A DNA stretch of 32,060 bases from Alteromonadaceae bacterium UBA2620 (GTDB lineage Bacteria > Pseudomonadota > Gammaproteobacteria > Enterobacterales > Alteromonadaceae), in contig DDJQ01000082.1 of the NCBI GenBank assembly GCA_002339125.1, positions 40,904 through 72,963 of the forward strand, written 5' to 3'. Below the pieces are notes generated by a model, which made no database searches, was not told the origin of the DNA, and worked only from the letters and a program-made list of their open reading frames with translations. This document shows, one piece after another, positions 15,639 through 23,943 of this stretch (the first letter of the stretch is position 1; every line of letters begins with the position of its first letter). The position numbers were made by a program, and so were the translations under genes.

Positions 15639-16568
15639 TTAGCTCACTATCGTCAGGAAGCTCTCGTGCTGCTTACGCTGCGGGTAATCGAGCCCCTGCG
15701 CGAAGTTATCCCAGGTCCAGGTAATGGTTTCGTAATCAGGGTAAGGGTGATAACCGCCCATAAACGTTTCAAAACGGTTACCGGAAGGATCCCAGGCATA
15801 AATGGTACAACCACGAGTGATGCCGTGACGCGTGGGGCCAATGTCCACGGCCACTTTGTTCATGGACATAATGTCACCAGCACGCAGCACACGTTCCCAG
15901 CTTTCCATCAGGAATGAAGTGTGATGCAGTTTGCCTGGTTCCGGGTATTCAACAAATGCGATGTCATGCACTTTGTGTGAGCAGGATAACCAGATCCCCG
16001 CTTCGGTTTCGTTATCTTCGGCGAGCACGCGCTCTACCAGGTAGAAGCCCAGTACATCTTCGAAAATGGCTTTAACTTTGGCTATGTCTGGTCCGTATAA
16101 CAGCATATGGTCCAGACGTACCGGCGCAATGCCGTGCTCACTCTGGGTATACCAGGGGGCCGGGTTAATCAGGCCCATACCGTTGCCCACTTTGGTTTTC
16201 TCTGCGTAAAGCTCAAATTCGTGGCCGGATGGCAGCGTGAAGCGGACCCGCTCACCGGTTTCAAGTAAATCACCGGCTTCAAGACGGCGGGTTTCTACAC
16301 CGTAAGCGTTCAAATCTTTCTCAAGCTTATCGAGGGTGGCAGTATCGAGTACTTTGAAGCCTACGAAATCAACACCTGCCTGCTCGGCCTCACGAATGAT
16401 ATAACTGTTGTGGTCCTGCTCATCCCAGCACTTGAAATAAACCCGTCCCATGTCATCACGACCGGTTTCAACGAGTCCCATTACATCACTGTAAAACTTA
16501 ACCGCTTCATCCAAATCTAATACCCGTACAGCTACATGTCCTGGACGTAATACACCTGTCATCGCCAT
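15639..16568 (-). CDS. dmpB: Catechol 2,3-dioxygenase (extradiol, XylE/DmpB type)
   Basis: A 309-residue Fe(II) extradiol dioxygenase of two vicinal-oxygen-chelate modules that cleaves catechol to 2-hydroxymuconic semialdehyde. The iron ligands fit XylE: His154 (RLDHMLLYG), the His215-His216 pair (LHHTSF) and Glu267 (GNRFETF); DIGPTRHGITRG is also typical. I chose the ATG at 16568 because GGAGA lies seven bases upstream. A longer frame from 16619 has no ribosome binding site and would begin about at the predicted transcription start. Placing the ring-cleavage gene before the phenol hydroxylase genes is unlike the classical K-L-M-N-O-P-Q-B order. Confidence 0.97.
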   Translation of the reverse strand: MAMTGVLRPGHVAVRVLDLDEAVKFYSDVMGLVETGRDDMGRVYFKCWDEQDHNSYIIREAEQAGVDFVGFKVLDTATLDKLEKDLNAYGVETRRLEAGDLLETGERVRFTLPSGHEFELYAEKTKVGNGMGLINPAPWYTQSEHGIAPVRLDHMLLYGPDIAKVKAIFEDVLGFYLVERVLAEDNETEAGIWLSCSHKVHDIAFVEYPEPGKLHHTSFLMESWERVLRAGDIMSMNKVAVDIGPTRHGITRGCTIYAWDPSGNRFETFMGGYHPYPDYETITWTWDNFAQGLDYPQRKQHESFLTIVS

Positions 16569-16627
16569 AATCTGTTCTCCACTATGAGCTTCTAAGCGCC
16601 CTTGAGCGCAACAATCCATTAACTTAA

Positions 16628-16643
16628 TACAGGTATCATGCCA
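16628..16643 (-). promoter_or_regulatory. Candidate sigma-54 (-24/-12) promoter of the upper operon
   Basis: On the minus strand TGGCATGATACCTGTA compares with TGGCACG-N4-TTGCA: the -24 half is nearly perfect, but the -12 GC reads GT. Transcription would begin near 16617, about 50 bases before the dioxygenase ATG. It is the best sigma-54-like element I could find in the gap, and its activator gene is adjacent. The weak -12 half leaves real doubt. Confidence 0.45.
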
Positions 16644-16746
16644 ACATTTTATCTTATTGTTTTAATTGATATTTATATATTTCATGTAAATTTTTAGCGA
16701 TTTTAATTAACGTTTGCATAACGCATTTGTTAGTTTGATGTTGTGC

Positions 16747-16764
16747 CCTTACAATTTTGTAAGG
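16747..16764. promoter_or_regulatory. 18-bp inverted repeat upstream of the candidate promoter
   Basis: CCTTACAA-TT-TTGTAAGG has perfect 8-bp arms and lies about 130-150 bp upstream of the predicted start of the upper operon, the distance at which DmpR/XylR activating sites usually sit. Its sequence is not that of the known activating sites. It may be the operator of another regulator. Confidence 0.4.
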
Positions 16765-17075
16765 TTGGTAATGCGGGGTGACGAATAACCAGAATGCCAT
16801 TGGCATGTCTCAGTATGAGGAATGCTACGGATAGCGAGACTGAAATGAATCACGGAGAGGTTTGTTGCTATATTCCCAACTATGTCGTCGGCGACTCCAA
16901 CAAAACGGTATAAACAATTTCCTTTGTTAACCGCTAGCAATACAGGCAAAAACCTATCTTAAATGATCACTACCTACTGAAGCAGGTGGTTAGGATTAAA
17001 AGTAAAATGAGTGAATAAAAACCGTTGCCGGCAGTTAACCATTTAATTAAATCAGGAAGGGTACACCGAAACGAG

Positions 17076-17091
17076 CTGATCAAATGATCAA
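17076..17091 (-). promoter_or_regulatory. DmpR/XylR-type upstream activating sequence
   Basis: On the minus strand TTGATCATTTGATCAG matches 14 of 16 bases of the inverted repeat TTGATCAATTGATCAA that I recall for Po/Pu activating sites. It lies 38 bp after the end of the activator gene and about 465 bp upstream of the candidate -24/-12 promoter, farther than usual. A degenerate second copy sharing GTGATCATTT is at 16955-16970. Confidence 0.65.
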
Positions 17092-17128
17092 ACCCGCCCG
17101 GTGGGGTTGGGACTGTTCACAATCGGTT

Positions 17129-18838
17129 TTAGCGCGGTTTTTCGTTAACCCGATACGCCAGTTGCCGGCGAGTGACACCGAGATATTGCGCCGCATGAGT
17201 TAAGTTGCCTTTCGCTTTTCTCACGGCCGCCTCGAACAGTTGCTGTTCGTGGCTGGCTAAATCAAACTCGCCTTGCTCAAGCAGCTTATCGTAAAACTGG
17301 GTATCCATTTCCGGTATTGCACTGAGCGGCTTAACCAGCCCTTGCTCATCAACTTCACTAATACGTTCCTGGGTATCCTCTAAATCCGGCGGGCTGACAA
17401 ACAAATGCTCCAACTCAATTAAGCCGCCATCCGTTGCCAGCAGTACACCGCGTTCAATCACGTTTTCCAGCTCGCGCACATTGCCCGGCCATTCATAGCG
17501 TGTCAGCACCTGCATTGACTGGCCTGACAATCCTGTCAGGCGCTTTTGGTAGCTGGCAGAAAAGCGCTCTATCATGGCGTTGCAAAGGATAAGAATGTCT
17601 CCCCGTCGTTCTCTTAAAGGCGGAATGTTGACCGGGTAGGTGGCAATACGGTAATACAGATCGGCCCGGAACTGACTGTCTTTAATGGCTTGTTGAAGGT
17701 CAACATTGGTCGCGGCAACCAAACGCACATTCACCCTACGCACCTCATCATCGCCGAGTCGTTCTACTTCACCGGTTTGTAATACCCGCAGGAGTTTAAC
17801 CTGCGCCGATAAAGGCAAATCACCTAACTCATCCAAAAACAAGGTACCGCCATTAGCCCGCTCAAAACGGCCGGGCCGGGATTCCTGAGCGCCGGTATAG
17901 GCGCCTTTTTTCACACCGAAGAGCTCTGCTTCAATTAATTCGTGAGGGATAGCGCCGCAATTAACCGCAATAAACGGTTTTTCACTGCGACTGCTGTGTT
18001 CATGCAGCCAGCGGGCAAAGACTTCTTTACCCACGCCGGTTTCACCTAAAAGCAATACGTTAATGGGCGAATCCGCCGCGCGCTTAAGCAGATTCAGGGC
18101 TCCGGTGAATTCGGGTGAGGCGCCTAGCAGGCCATCGGTGTCATATTTAACCTGACGCTTACCACGCAACTGGCTAAGTTCTTTTTCGATTTCCCGTAAT
18201 GACGGGCTGAGCGGATCGTCACGAAATAATTCAATATAGTTCTCATCATCCCAGCAGTCTGCGGGTTTGCCTACAATCTTGCAATGATGATCGCCCTTAC
18301 ACATGCATTCAATTTCTTTAAACACAATAAAACGGCGGAAAAAGCGGCTGGTATAGCCTGACGCATATCCCACCATAGTCCAGCAGGCAGCTTCTTCAGA
18401 TAAGCCCAGCGACTGCAAATGCGCTTCGGCTTCCCAGGAGTTCTCAACGATGACTTCGCCAAAAAACCGCCCGGTTTCCCAGTCGATTTCAGCTTCGGTG
18501 ATGTGCGAGCGCACGTGCCCTTCAAAGGCATGCAGCTCAGGCCCAATGCGAAACACATCGTAGTTATTTTTGTTATCTGCCAGCTTGTGGGCCAGGTCGG
18601 CATCCTGCTCGCCAGCAACAAAACCAATACGGATGAGCATCCGCTTGGCGGACTCTGCGTCAAGGTAATCAAATAACTTGGTGCGCATTTCCATCAGCGC
18701 TTTGGCATGAAATAACAACAAACGGCTTTCGCCCAGCCAGATCTTCCCTGTTTCCTGGTTAAAACGGAGTTTAGAGCGAAGGTCGAAACGATCGACTACT
18801 TCTTTTTCTTCCTGCGCTATTTGTTGATCTGCAATCAT
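17129..18838 (-). CDS. dmpR: DmpR/XylR-family sigma-54-dependent aromatic-responsive activator
   Basis: A 569-residue activator. The N-terminal sensor (about 30-200, XylR-N plus V4R) keeps the family zinc ligands Cys152, Glu175, Cys178 and Cys186 with the spacing of MopR. The AAA+ domain has Walker A GETGVGKE (265-272), GAYTGA (312-317) as the sigma-54 contact loop, and Walker B LFLDELGD. The C-terminus is a Fis-type helix-turn-helix (NLTHAAQYLGVTRRQLAYRV). His103, equivalent to the phenol-anchoring His106, is present, but the position of Trp134 is Val131. I chose the ATG at 18838 because the distance to GKIWLGE then matches DmpR and GGAAAG precedes it; GTG 18913 and ATG 18871 would translate through a strong hairpin. 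Expected target: the dioxygenase-phenol hydroxylase operon. Confidence 0.95.
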   Translation of the reverse strand: MIADQQIAQEEKEVVDRFDLRSKLRFNQETGKIWLGESRLLLFHAKALMEMRTKLFDYLDAESAKRMLIRIGFVAGEQDADLAHKLADNKNNYDVFRIGPELHAFEGHVRSHITEAEIDWETGRFFGEVIVENSWEAEAHLQSLGLSEEAACWTMVGYASGYTSRFFRRFIVFKEIECMCKGDHHCKIVGKPADCWDDENYIELFRDDPLSPSLREIEKELSQLRGKRQVKYDTDGLLGASPEFTGALNLLKRAADSPINVLLLGETGVGKEVFARWLHEHSSRSEKPFIAVNCGAIPHELIEAELFGVKKGAYTGAQESRPGRFERANGGTLFLDELGDLPLSAQVKLLRVLQTGEVERLGDDEVRRVNVRLVAATNVDLQQAIKDSQFRADLYYRIATYPVNIPPLRERRGDILILCNAMIERFSASYQKRLTGLSGQSMQVLTRYEWPGNVRELENVIERGVLLATDGGLIELEHLFVSPPDLEDTQERISEVDEQGLVKPLSAIPEMDTQFYDKLLEQGEFDLASHEQQLFEAAVRKAKGNLTHAAQYLGVTRRQLAYRVNEKPR

Positions 18839-18856
18839 ACTACTTTCCAACAACAG

Positions 18857-18890
18857 GGGGTATGGGGCCATCTCTGGCCCATCATACCCC
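18857..18890 (-). promoter_or_regulatory. Strong hairpin in the leader of the sigma-54 activator gene
   Basis: On the plus strand GGGGTATG (18857-18864) pairs with CATACCCC (18883-18890) and GGGCCA (65-70) with TGGCCC (75-80), with a TCTC loop and a two-base bulge: 14 pairs, mostly G-C. It lies 19 bases upstream of the chosen ATG. There is no T run on the minus strand. It may limit read-through from the pump operon or control translation of the activator. Confidence 0.6.
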
Positions 18891-18900
18891 TTTAATCCCA

Positions 18901-18916
18901 AAAGTGTTAACACTTT
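18901..18916. promoter_or_regulatory. 16-bp perfect palindrome upstream of the activator gene
   Basis: AAAGTGTTAACACTTT reads the same on both strands. On the minus strand a possible -35 TTGAAA lies 17 bases before TGTTAA, so the palindrome would cover a poor -10 element. It is a good candidate operator for a dimeric regulator of the activator gene. The promoter call itself is weak. Confidence 0.5.
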
Positions 18917-18970
18917 AATTACAACGTAATTTCAATTAAGCAAAATACTTACCATTACTGCAATTTATAC

Positions 18971-21376
18971 TTAAGCACTTTTCTGTACGGTAGTTCCTGG
19001 CATTAAAAACCTGGCCAGCGCCGGCAACAAAATTAATGCACCCAACATGTTCCAGATAAACATGAAGGCCAGCAAAATGCCCATATCAGCCTGGAATTTA
19101 ATTGGCGAGAGCACCCAGGTTGCTACGGCAATGCCCAGGGTAATACCGGTCAGAACCACCACTTTGCCGGTAAACAATAGTGCGTCGTAGTAAGCGTCTG
19201 AAAGCGACTTACCATCCTGCAAACGGGACTTCATTACAGTGAGAATATACAACGCGTAATCCACACCAATCCCTACACCCAGGGCGATAACCGGCAACGT
19301 TGCCACTTTCACGCCGATGTTTAACCACACCATTAAAGCCTGACATAAAATAGAAGTCAGCATCAGTGGCAGAATGGCACACACCACCGCGCGCCAGGAG
19401 CGGAAGGTAATAAAGGCAAGAATGATCACGGCACTGTAAACATACAGCAGCATTTGTGTATTAGCCTTTTCCACCACGATATTGGTAGCCGCCTCAATCC
19501 CTGAATTACCTGCAGCATTTAAGAACTGGAATTTTTCAGTATTGTATTGTTTGGCAAAGGCTTCCACGGTCTGCACCACTTCATTGAGAGTGTCAGACTT
19601 GTGATCCTCCAGATAAGCAAAAATGGTCAGCAGGTCACAGTTCTGATTAAACATCTCTCGTGGTGCCCGGGTAATAATGGCATTGAGCATGCCCTGAGAA
19701 CGGGGAATGCCGTACCACTTGAGATTACCTTCGTTCATTCCGGCATTAGCCACCTTGGCCAGACCGGCAAGTGAAGACGTAGTCACCACTCCCGAAAGTT
19801 GCCGTAATTCCTGCTCCAAAGCATCCACCGCCATCAGCGTATCATAATGGGCACAGGCGTACTGCTCTGTCTTAACCATCACCACATACACGTCCGAACT
19901 GGTAGTATAGTTTGCAGTCATAAAGGCATTATCAAGGTTATAGCGAGAGTCCGGACGCAGCTCCGGCGCACCCTGATCGGTATCACCGATTTTTACATTG
20001 GCGCTGATCATACTGCCACCGACGCCTAGAATTATCGCCCCGATAACAGTTACAGTGGCGTACTTCTTCCGGGTAAACAGATCCAGGAATGCCCACAGCG
20101 GATGCTTGCTGTGTGAAACGTCCGCTTCATCCCTTAACTCTGCATGGATGCTGCGTTTTGCGGCAGACTGGGCAACCCCGGTGTAAGACAGTAGCACCGG
20201 TAGCAAAATCAGGTTGCTGAAAATGAGTACGGCGACACCGATACTGGCAGTGACAGCCAGGTCCTGGATGACCGGAATATCAATGACCATCAGTACGGCA
20301 AAACCAACGGCATCAGAAATAAGCGCAGTAATGCCAGCCAGGAACAGGCGACGGAAGGTATAACGAGCCGCCAGTAACTTATGAATTCCGCGACCGATAT
20401 CCTGCATAATACCGTTCATCTTTTGCGCGCCATGACTCATGCCAATGGCGAACACCAGAAAAGGTACCAGTATCGAATACGGATCCAGCTCATAGCCAAG
20501 AGTCGGTAATAAACCCAATAACCAGACCACGGCAATCAGCGAACAACTCACCACCAGCAACGTACTGCGAATACAACGGGTGTAAATAAACAACACCACG
20601 GTGGCAATACCAATAGTGATCGCAAAAAACACCAGTACCTGTTTTAGCCCGTCGATTAAATCGCCCACCACCTTGGCAAAGCCGGTGATATGTATCTCAA
20701 TACCGTCTTTCTGATATTTCGCTCTGAGCTCTTCAAGCTTTGCCGAGAACGCATGGTAATCCAGTTGGTTGCCTTCGTGATCCATTTCCCGCAAAGGCAC
20801 CAGAATAATACTGGAAGCATAGTTGCCAGAAACCAGTTGCCCCACCTCACCAGAACGCTCGACATTTAACCGTACCTGATCCAGGGATGCCTGGGAACCG
20901 TCATAGTCATCCGGAATAACCGGCCCACCATCGAGTCCTTCTTCGGTTACGCCGGTCCAGCGTACCGAGGGCGTCCACAACGACTTCATAAACGGCCGCT
21001 CCACCCCAGGCATCAGGAACAATTCGTCATTTAATTCGCGCAGTGTTTCCAGGTACTGGGCATCAAAAATGCTGCCTTCAGTATTGTGCACGGCTATCCG
21101 TAAAGCATTACTGGTATCCGATAGTTGTTTGCGGTTGTCCAGAAAGTTAAGAATGTACGGATGGTTACTGGGGATCATCTTCTGAAACGCGGCGCTTAGG
21201 GTAAGCTGCGTAGACTGATACCCCAGGATCCCGGTGACTACCAGGCACAGAAAAATAATGATGGGTCTGAAATTAAAAATGGCCCGCTCCAGGATGCGCC
21301 CGGAGCTGGTGTCGAAGTCTTCTAAGTGACGAATTAAAGTTTCGCCCTGAGTTTTAGACGTAGTTTGTGTTGTCAT
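18971..21376 (-). CDS. MMPL/RND-family inner-membrane transporter
   Basis: An 801-residue RND-superfamily protein of the MMPL type: TM1 near 33-55, a large periplasmic loop (about 60-235), a TM cluster (about 235-410), a second periplasmic loop (about 470-640) and a second TM cluster (about 645-790). Repeated segments such as VIALGVGIGVDYALYIL carry the Gly/Asp-rich TM4-like motif of proton-driven RND proteins. It is shorter than drug pumps and has no adjacent membrane fusion protein or TolC. The YCF48 gene stop overlaps its ATG by one base (TAATG), indicating coupling. Such proteins move lipids or hydrophobic compounds; the substrate here is unknown. Confidence 0.93.
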   Translation of the reverse strand: MTTQTTSKTQGETLIRHLEDFDTSSGRILERAIFNFRPIIIFLCLVVTGILGYQSTQLTLSAAFQKMIPSNHPYILNFLDNRKQLSDTSNALRIAVHNTEGSIFDAQYLETLRELNDELFLMPGVERPFMKSLWTPSVRWTGVTEEGLDGGPVIPDDYDGSQASLDQVRLNVERSGEVGQLVSGNYASSIILVPLREMDHEGNQLDYHAFSAKLEELRAKYQKDGIEIHITGFAKVVGDLIDGLKQVLVFFAITIGIATVVLFIYTRCIRSTLLVVSCSLIAVVWLLGLLPTLGYELDPYSILVPFLVFAIGMSHGAQKMNGIMQDIGRGIHKLLAARYTFRRLFLAGITALISDAVGFAVLMVIDIPVIQDLAVTASIGVAVLIFSNLILLPVLLSYTGVAQSAAKRSIHAELRDEADVSHSKHPLWAFLDLFTRKKYATVTVIGAIILGVGGSMISANVKIGDTDQGAPELRPDSRYNLDNAFMTANYTTSSDVYVVMVKTEQYACAHYDTLMAVDALEQELRQLSGVVTTSSLAGLAKVANAGMNEGNLKWYGIPRSQGMLNAIITRAPREMFNQNCDLLTIFAYLEDHKSDTLNEVVQTVEAFAKQYNTEKFQFLNAAGNSGIEAATNIVVEKANTQMLLYVYSAVIILAFITFRSWRAVVCAILPLMLTSILCQALMVWLNIGVKVATLPVIALGVGIGVDYALYILTVMKSRLQDGKSLSDAYYDALLFTGKVVVLTGITLGIAVATWVLSPIKFQADMGILLAFMFIWNMLGALILLPALARFLMPGTTVQKSA

Positions 21377-22506
21377 TAGCGCGCCTCCCCACTCACCAGA
21401 TTGTCTTCACTGACAACGTGGGCACCACGCGCAGTCGAAACAGCAAAACCGTGGTTTGCCTGTATTATGTCGGTGATACCACCAAAGGGCGCCTGCCCCA
21501 TCAGGGTGAAATTTTTGGCCGCGTCCTGACTAACAAACAACTGACCGCTCTGATCGGCCAATAGCACCTGACCATTGCTGGTTGTCAGACCGCTGGTCAG
21601 CGTGACTTCGGACCCCAGTTTCACCCGTTTCCAGCGACCTTTACCTTTACTCTGACGCCATACGTTACCGCGCAGGCCATACAACAGGCGGGTGCCGTCA
21701 TCAAGCAGCAGACCATCAAAAAAGCTGCCGTAGTAAGGCGTGTCGAGCTTCGTGAAAGTGTCGCCATCATCTGCAGAGGTAAATACCGCCGCCTGTTCAC
21801 CTAAGATAATCAGTTCGTCATTGGAGCGAACCACCTTGTACAGGTGTTTGCCGGCAGGGTTTGGTAGCCGGGCAATTATCGAATACCAATTATCACCACC
21901 GTCATTGGTGGCATAAGCCAGGCCATAAGCACCGATTGCCCAGCCATCAAACTGATTAGCAAAGAAGATATCCAGAATAGGCTTATCCGCTCCTTCCTTA
22001 ATCAGATACCCTGCATTACGTTTAGCGCGCTCGCCGCGTTCATCACCGGCTGCTACCAGCGATTCGGCTTCAGCCATGGCAAGTTGTGCGGCCTGATAAC
22101 CATCCAGTTGTACCTGCCAGGTATTACCACCATCGGTTGTCGCTAAAATCACGCCGCTATGACCGGCTGCCCAGCCATTTAACGGGTCGCTGAAGGATAC
22201 TGCAGTCAGGGTTACCGACACCGGCACAGATTTGGCCTGAGTCCAGCTATTCCCCTCATCTTCGGACAATAGAATAACCCCGCGCTCACCCACAGACACC
22301 AGCTTACTACCAGCCCGTGCAAGGCCTAACTGTAAGGTATTAACACTGGTTTTGTTTTGTTTAGCAGGGGCATCCAGCACATCCACAAGTGTAGATTCGG
22401 CTTCGTTCTCAGCTGAGGCGTGAAGCGGTGCGCACAGCAGTAGAAAAGTGAAGAAGATTGAGGGCAATGCAAAGCCGAACAAGCCATCTACGTTCATTCG
22501 TTTCAT
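21376..22506 (-). CDS. YCF48-like beta-propeller protein, exported
   Basis: A 376-residue protein with an N-terminal signal sequence (hydrophobic 9-30, cleavage likely after LHASA). Its body contains repeated Asp-box-like motifs: SEDEGNSW, TTDGGNTW, TNDGGDNW, SADDGDTF and SQDAAKNF, typical of YCF48/HCF136 and BNR beta-propellers. Related proteins help to assemble membrane complexes. Here it is coupled to the RND gene by a one-base overlap, so a periplasmic assembly or scaffold role for the pump is a reasonable inference. The ribosome binding site is weak (AGAGATAG), and an ATG three codons later is possible. Confidence 0.88.
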   Translation of the reverse strand: MKRMNVDGLFGFALPSIFFTFLLLCAPLHASAENEAESTLVDVLDAPAKQNKTSVNTLQLGLARAGSKLVSVGERGVILLSEDEGNSWTQAKSVPVSVTLTAVSFSDPLNGWAAGHSGVILATTDGGNTWQVQLDGYQAAQLAMAEAESLVAAGDERGERAKRNAGYLIKEGADKPILDIFFANQFDGWAIGAYGLAYATNDGGDNWYSIIARLPNPAGKHLYKVVRSNDELIILGEQAAVFTSADDGDTFTKLDTPYYGSFFDGLLLDDGTRLLYGLRGNVWRQSKGKGRWKRVKLGSEVTLTSGLTTSNGQVLLADQSGQLFVSQDAAKNFTLMGQAPFGGITDIIQANHGFAVSTARGAHVVSEDNLVSGEAR

Positions 22507-22573
22507 GATAACTATCTCTGTTACATCACAGGAATGGCCCGCTGACGCGGGCCTGTGCTTTAAAGCAAGGTGG

Positions 22574-23920
22574 TTAGCGTACGGCGTCAGCCGCTACAGC
22601 ATCACCGGTAAAGAACGTCTCTGGCTTAGTATCCACCACAAAGAAGCGCTCACCATTGAGAGACTGAATCACACTCATGGTTTTTGCCTGCAGGTTGAAA
22701 ACCGTGGCCGTTTTGACCAGTACTGCGGGAACAGACGGCAGTACAAACGGTGTAACCTGCGTGGTTCTCCACAGGTTGCCTTCAGCATCATAGCCGTCCA
22801 TCAGCAGGATCACCCAAGAGTCTTCATCGATGTAATAGGTACGGGTTGGCACCGCATGACGTTTACCTTCGCCTATCTGCGCTTCCACTTCCCAAACGCG
22901 GTGTTTTTCCCAGCGAACGTGTTCAGGGTTTAAATGAAACTCAGCAATAGCCTCATCCGCATCAGACGCAATAAAGCCATTATTGTTGTAAGGCACCAGC
23001 ATTTCCTTTTTGCCTTTCAGCGTCCAGCTGTAGCGGTCAATGTGACCCAACAAGCCCTGTACTTCGTCGAAGTAGTTAGCACCGGAGGCAACAAAGTCCG
23101 GTGTATCATAGGCTACGGTGGGGGCTCGACGCACACGACGCTGACCTAACAGGTACTGCCACGCTTTACGCGGACTGTCGGCATCAATGCTATCGCGGAT
23201 AACCAGTGACTCACCGGCTTTAAAAGGTGGTTCCATGGTGTTGAAACGAAACATGGAGTATTCCCCGTTCCAGTCATCGGCTTCAGCATCTTCGTAGTAA
23301 GGCGGGTACTGGAATGAAATTTCGTTGCGGGTTGCCAGCGTGTGCGAACCATCGGCATTACCCACAATGTTTTTAAAGGTATATTCTATTGAAGGTGCTT
23401 CAACACGCAGCAGGAAGTTCCACATCACCTCATTACCATTTTCAGGCATAGGGAACGGAATACCACCGATACATCCTTCAAGACTGTAGCCTTGTTCTGT
23501 CAGCGTACAATTTTTTACATTGGCTTTGATGGCATCGTAGACATGCTCCGGTGCTGCCGCTGTACGGTGGGTAGGATACACGTCAAGATAAAACGTCTCA
23601 GGGTATTTTTTCAGCAGTTCAACGGTACCGTCGGTCAGTTGATCGGCATACTGCTGATAATTGCTGGCATCTACCCGGTACAATGGTTTTTCATCTTTGA
23701 ACAGTTCCAGCGGAATGTCACCAGCGTGTTCGCCAGCTACTTTTTCCGTCAGACCGCCGGTCCAGGCCGGAATGGAACCATCGGCATTGCCTGCCATGGT
23801 GCCACCGAGTGGGTTAAGTTCAGTGCCGAGCTTACTGACGTCAGTGCCTGCCGCAAAAGTGGCAGGTACCACGGCCAGAGTGACGGCCAGTGTGATTGCG
23901 TTACGAATTTGGTTAAACAT
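22574..23920 (-). CDS. DUF1329 periplasmic/outer-membrane associated protein
   Basis: A 448-residue exported protein with a clear signal peptide (MFNQIRNAITLAVTLAVVPATFAA). After it comes the DUF1329 hallmark start LGTELNPLGGTMAGNADGSI with PAWTGGL. The family is believed to have a LolA/LolB-like fold and to bind lipids or hydrophobic ligands, but no reaction is established. The Shine-Dalgarno AGGAGA lies before the ATG, 23 bases after the DUF1302 stop. DUF1302-DUF1329 pairs next to YCF48 and RND genes recur in proteobacterial clusters for steroid, aromatic or fatty compounds (recalled, not searched). Confidence 0.9.
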   Translation of the reverse strand: MFNQIRNAITLAVTLAVVPATFAAGTDVSKLGTELNPLGGTMAGNADGSIPAWTGGLTEKVAGEHAGDIPLELFKDEKPLYRVDASNYQQYADQLTDGTVELLKKYPETFYLDVYPTHRTAAAPEHVYDAIKANVKNCTLTEQGYSLEGCIGGIPFPMPENGNEVMWNFLLRVEAPSIEYTFKNIVGNADGSHTLATRNEISFQYPPYYEDAEADDWNGEYSMFRFNTMEPPFKAGESLVIRDSIDADSPRKAWQYLLGQRRVRRAPTVAYDTPDFVASGANYFDEVQGLLGHIDRYSWTLKGKKEMLVPYNNNGFIASDADEAIAEFHLNPEHVRWEKHRVWEVEAQIGEGKRHAVPTRTYYIDEDSWVILLMDGYDAEGNLWRTTQVTPFVLPSVPAVLVKTATVFNLQAKTMSVIQSLNGERFFVVDTKPETFFTGDAVAADAVR

Positions 23921-23943
23921 ATTTATTCTCCTGTCCTCGATCG

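Larger units (their letters stand above)
16569..17128 (-). other. Regulatory gap between the activator gene and the upper operon
   Basis: These 560 bp hold no convincing gene. Reading towards the dioxygenase they hold a DmpR-type upstream activating site (17076-17091), a weaker half copy (16955-16970), a 13-bp palindrome ATGCCATTGGCAT (16795-16807), an 18-bp inverted repeat (16747-16764), a very A/T-rich tract (about 16645-16735) and a degenerate -24/-12 element (16628-16643). The A/T-rich tract between activator site and promoter would suit DNA bending, but I did not find a good IHF match. Confidence 0.65.

Noticed and set aside
16665..16735. IHF site or strong sigma-70 promoter in the A/T-rich tract before the dioxygenase gene
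   Set aside because: I tested the IHF pattern at the TTGATA/TATCAA and found the flanking TTR or YAA missing; -35/-10 combinations such as TTTACA with AATTAA are no better than chance in such A/T-rich DNA.
16749..16949. A 66-codon open frame on the minus strand in the gap before the dioxygenase gene
   Set aside because: It has no clear ribosome binding site and no recognisable family pattern, and it lies over the palindromes of a regulatory region.
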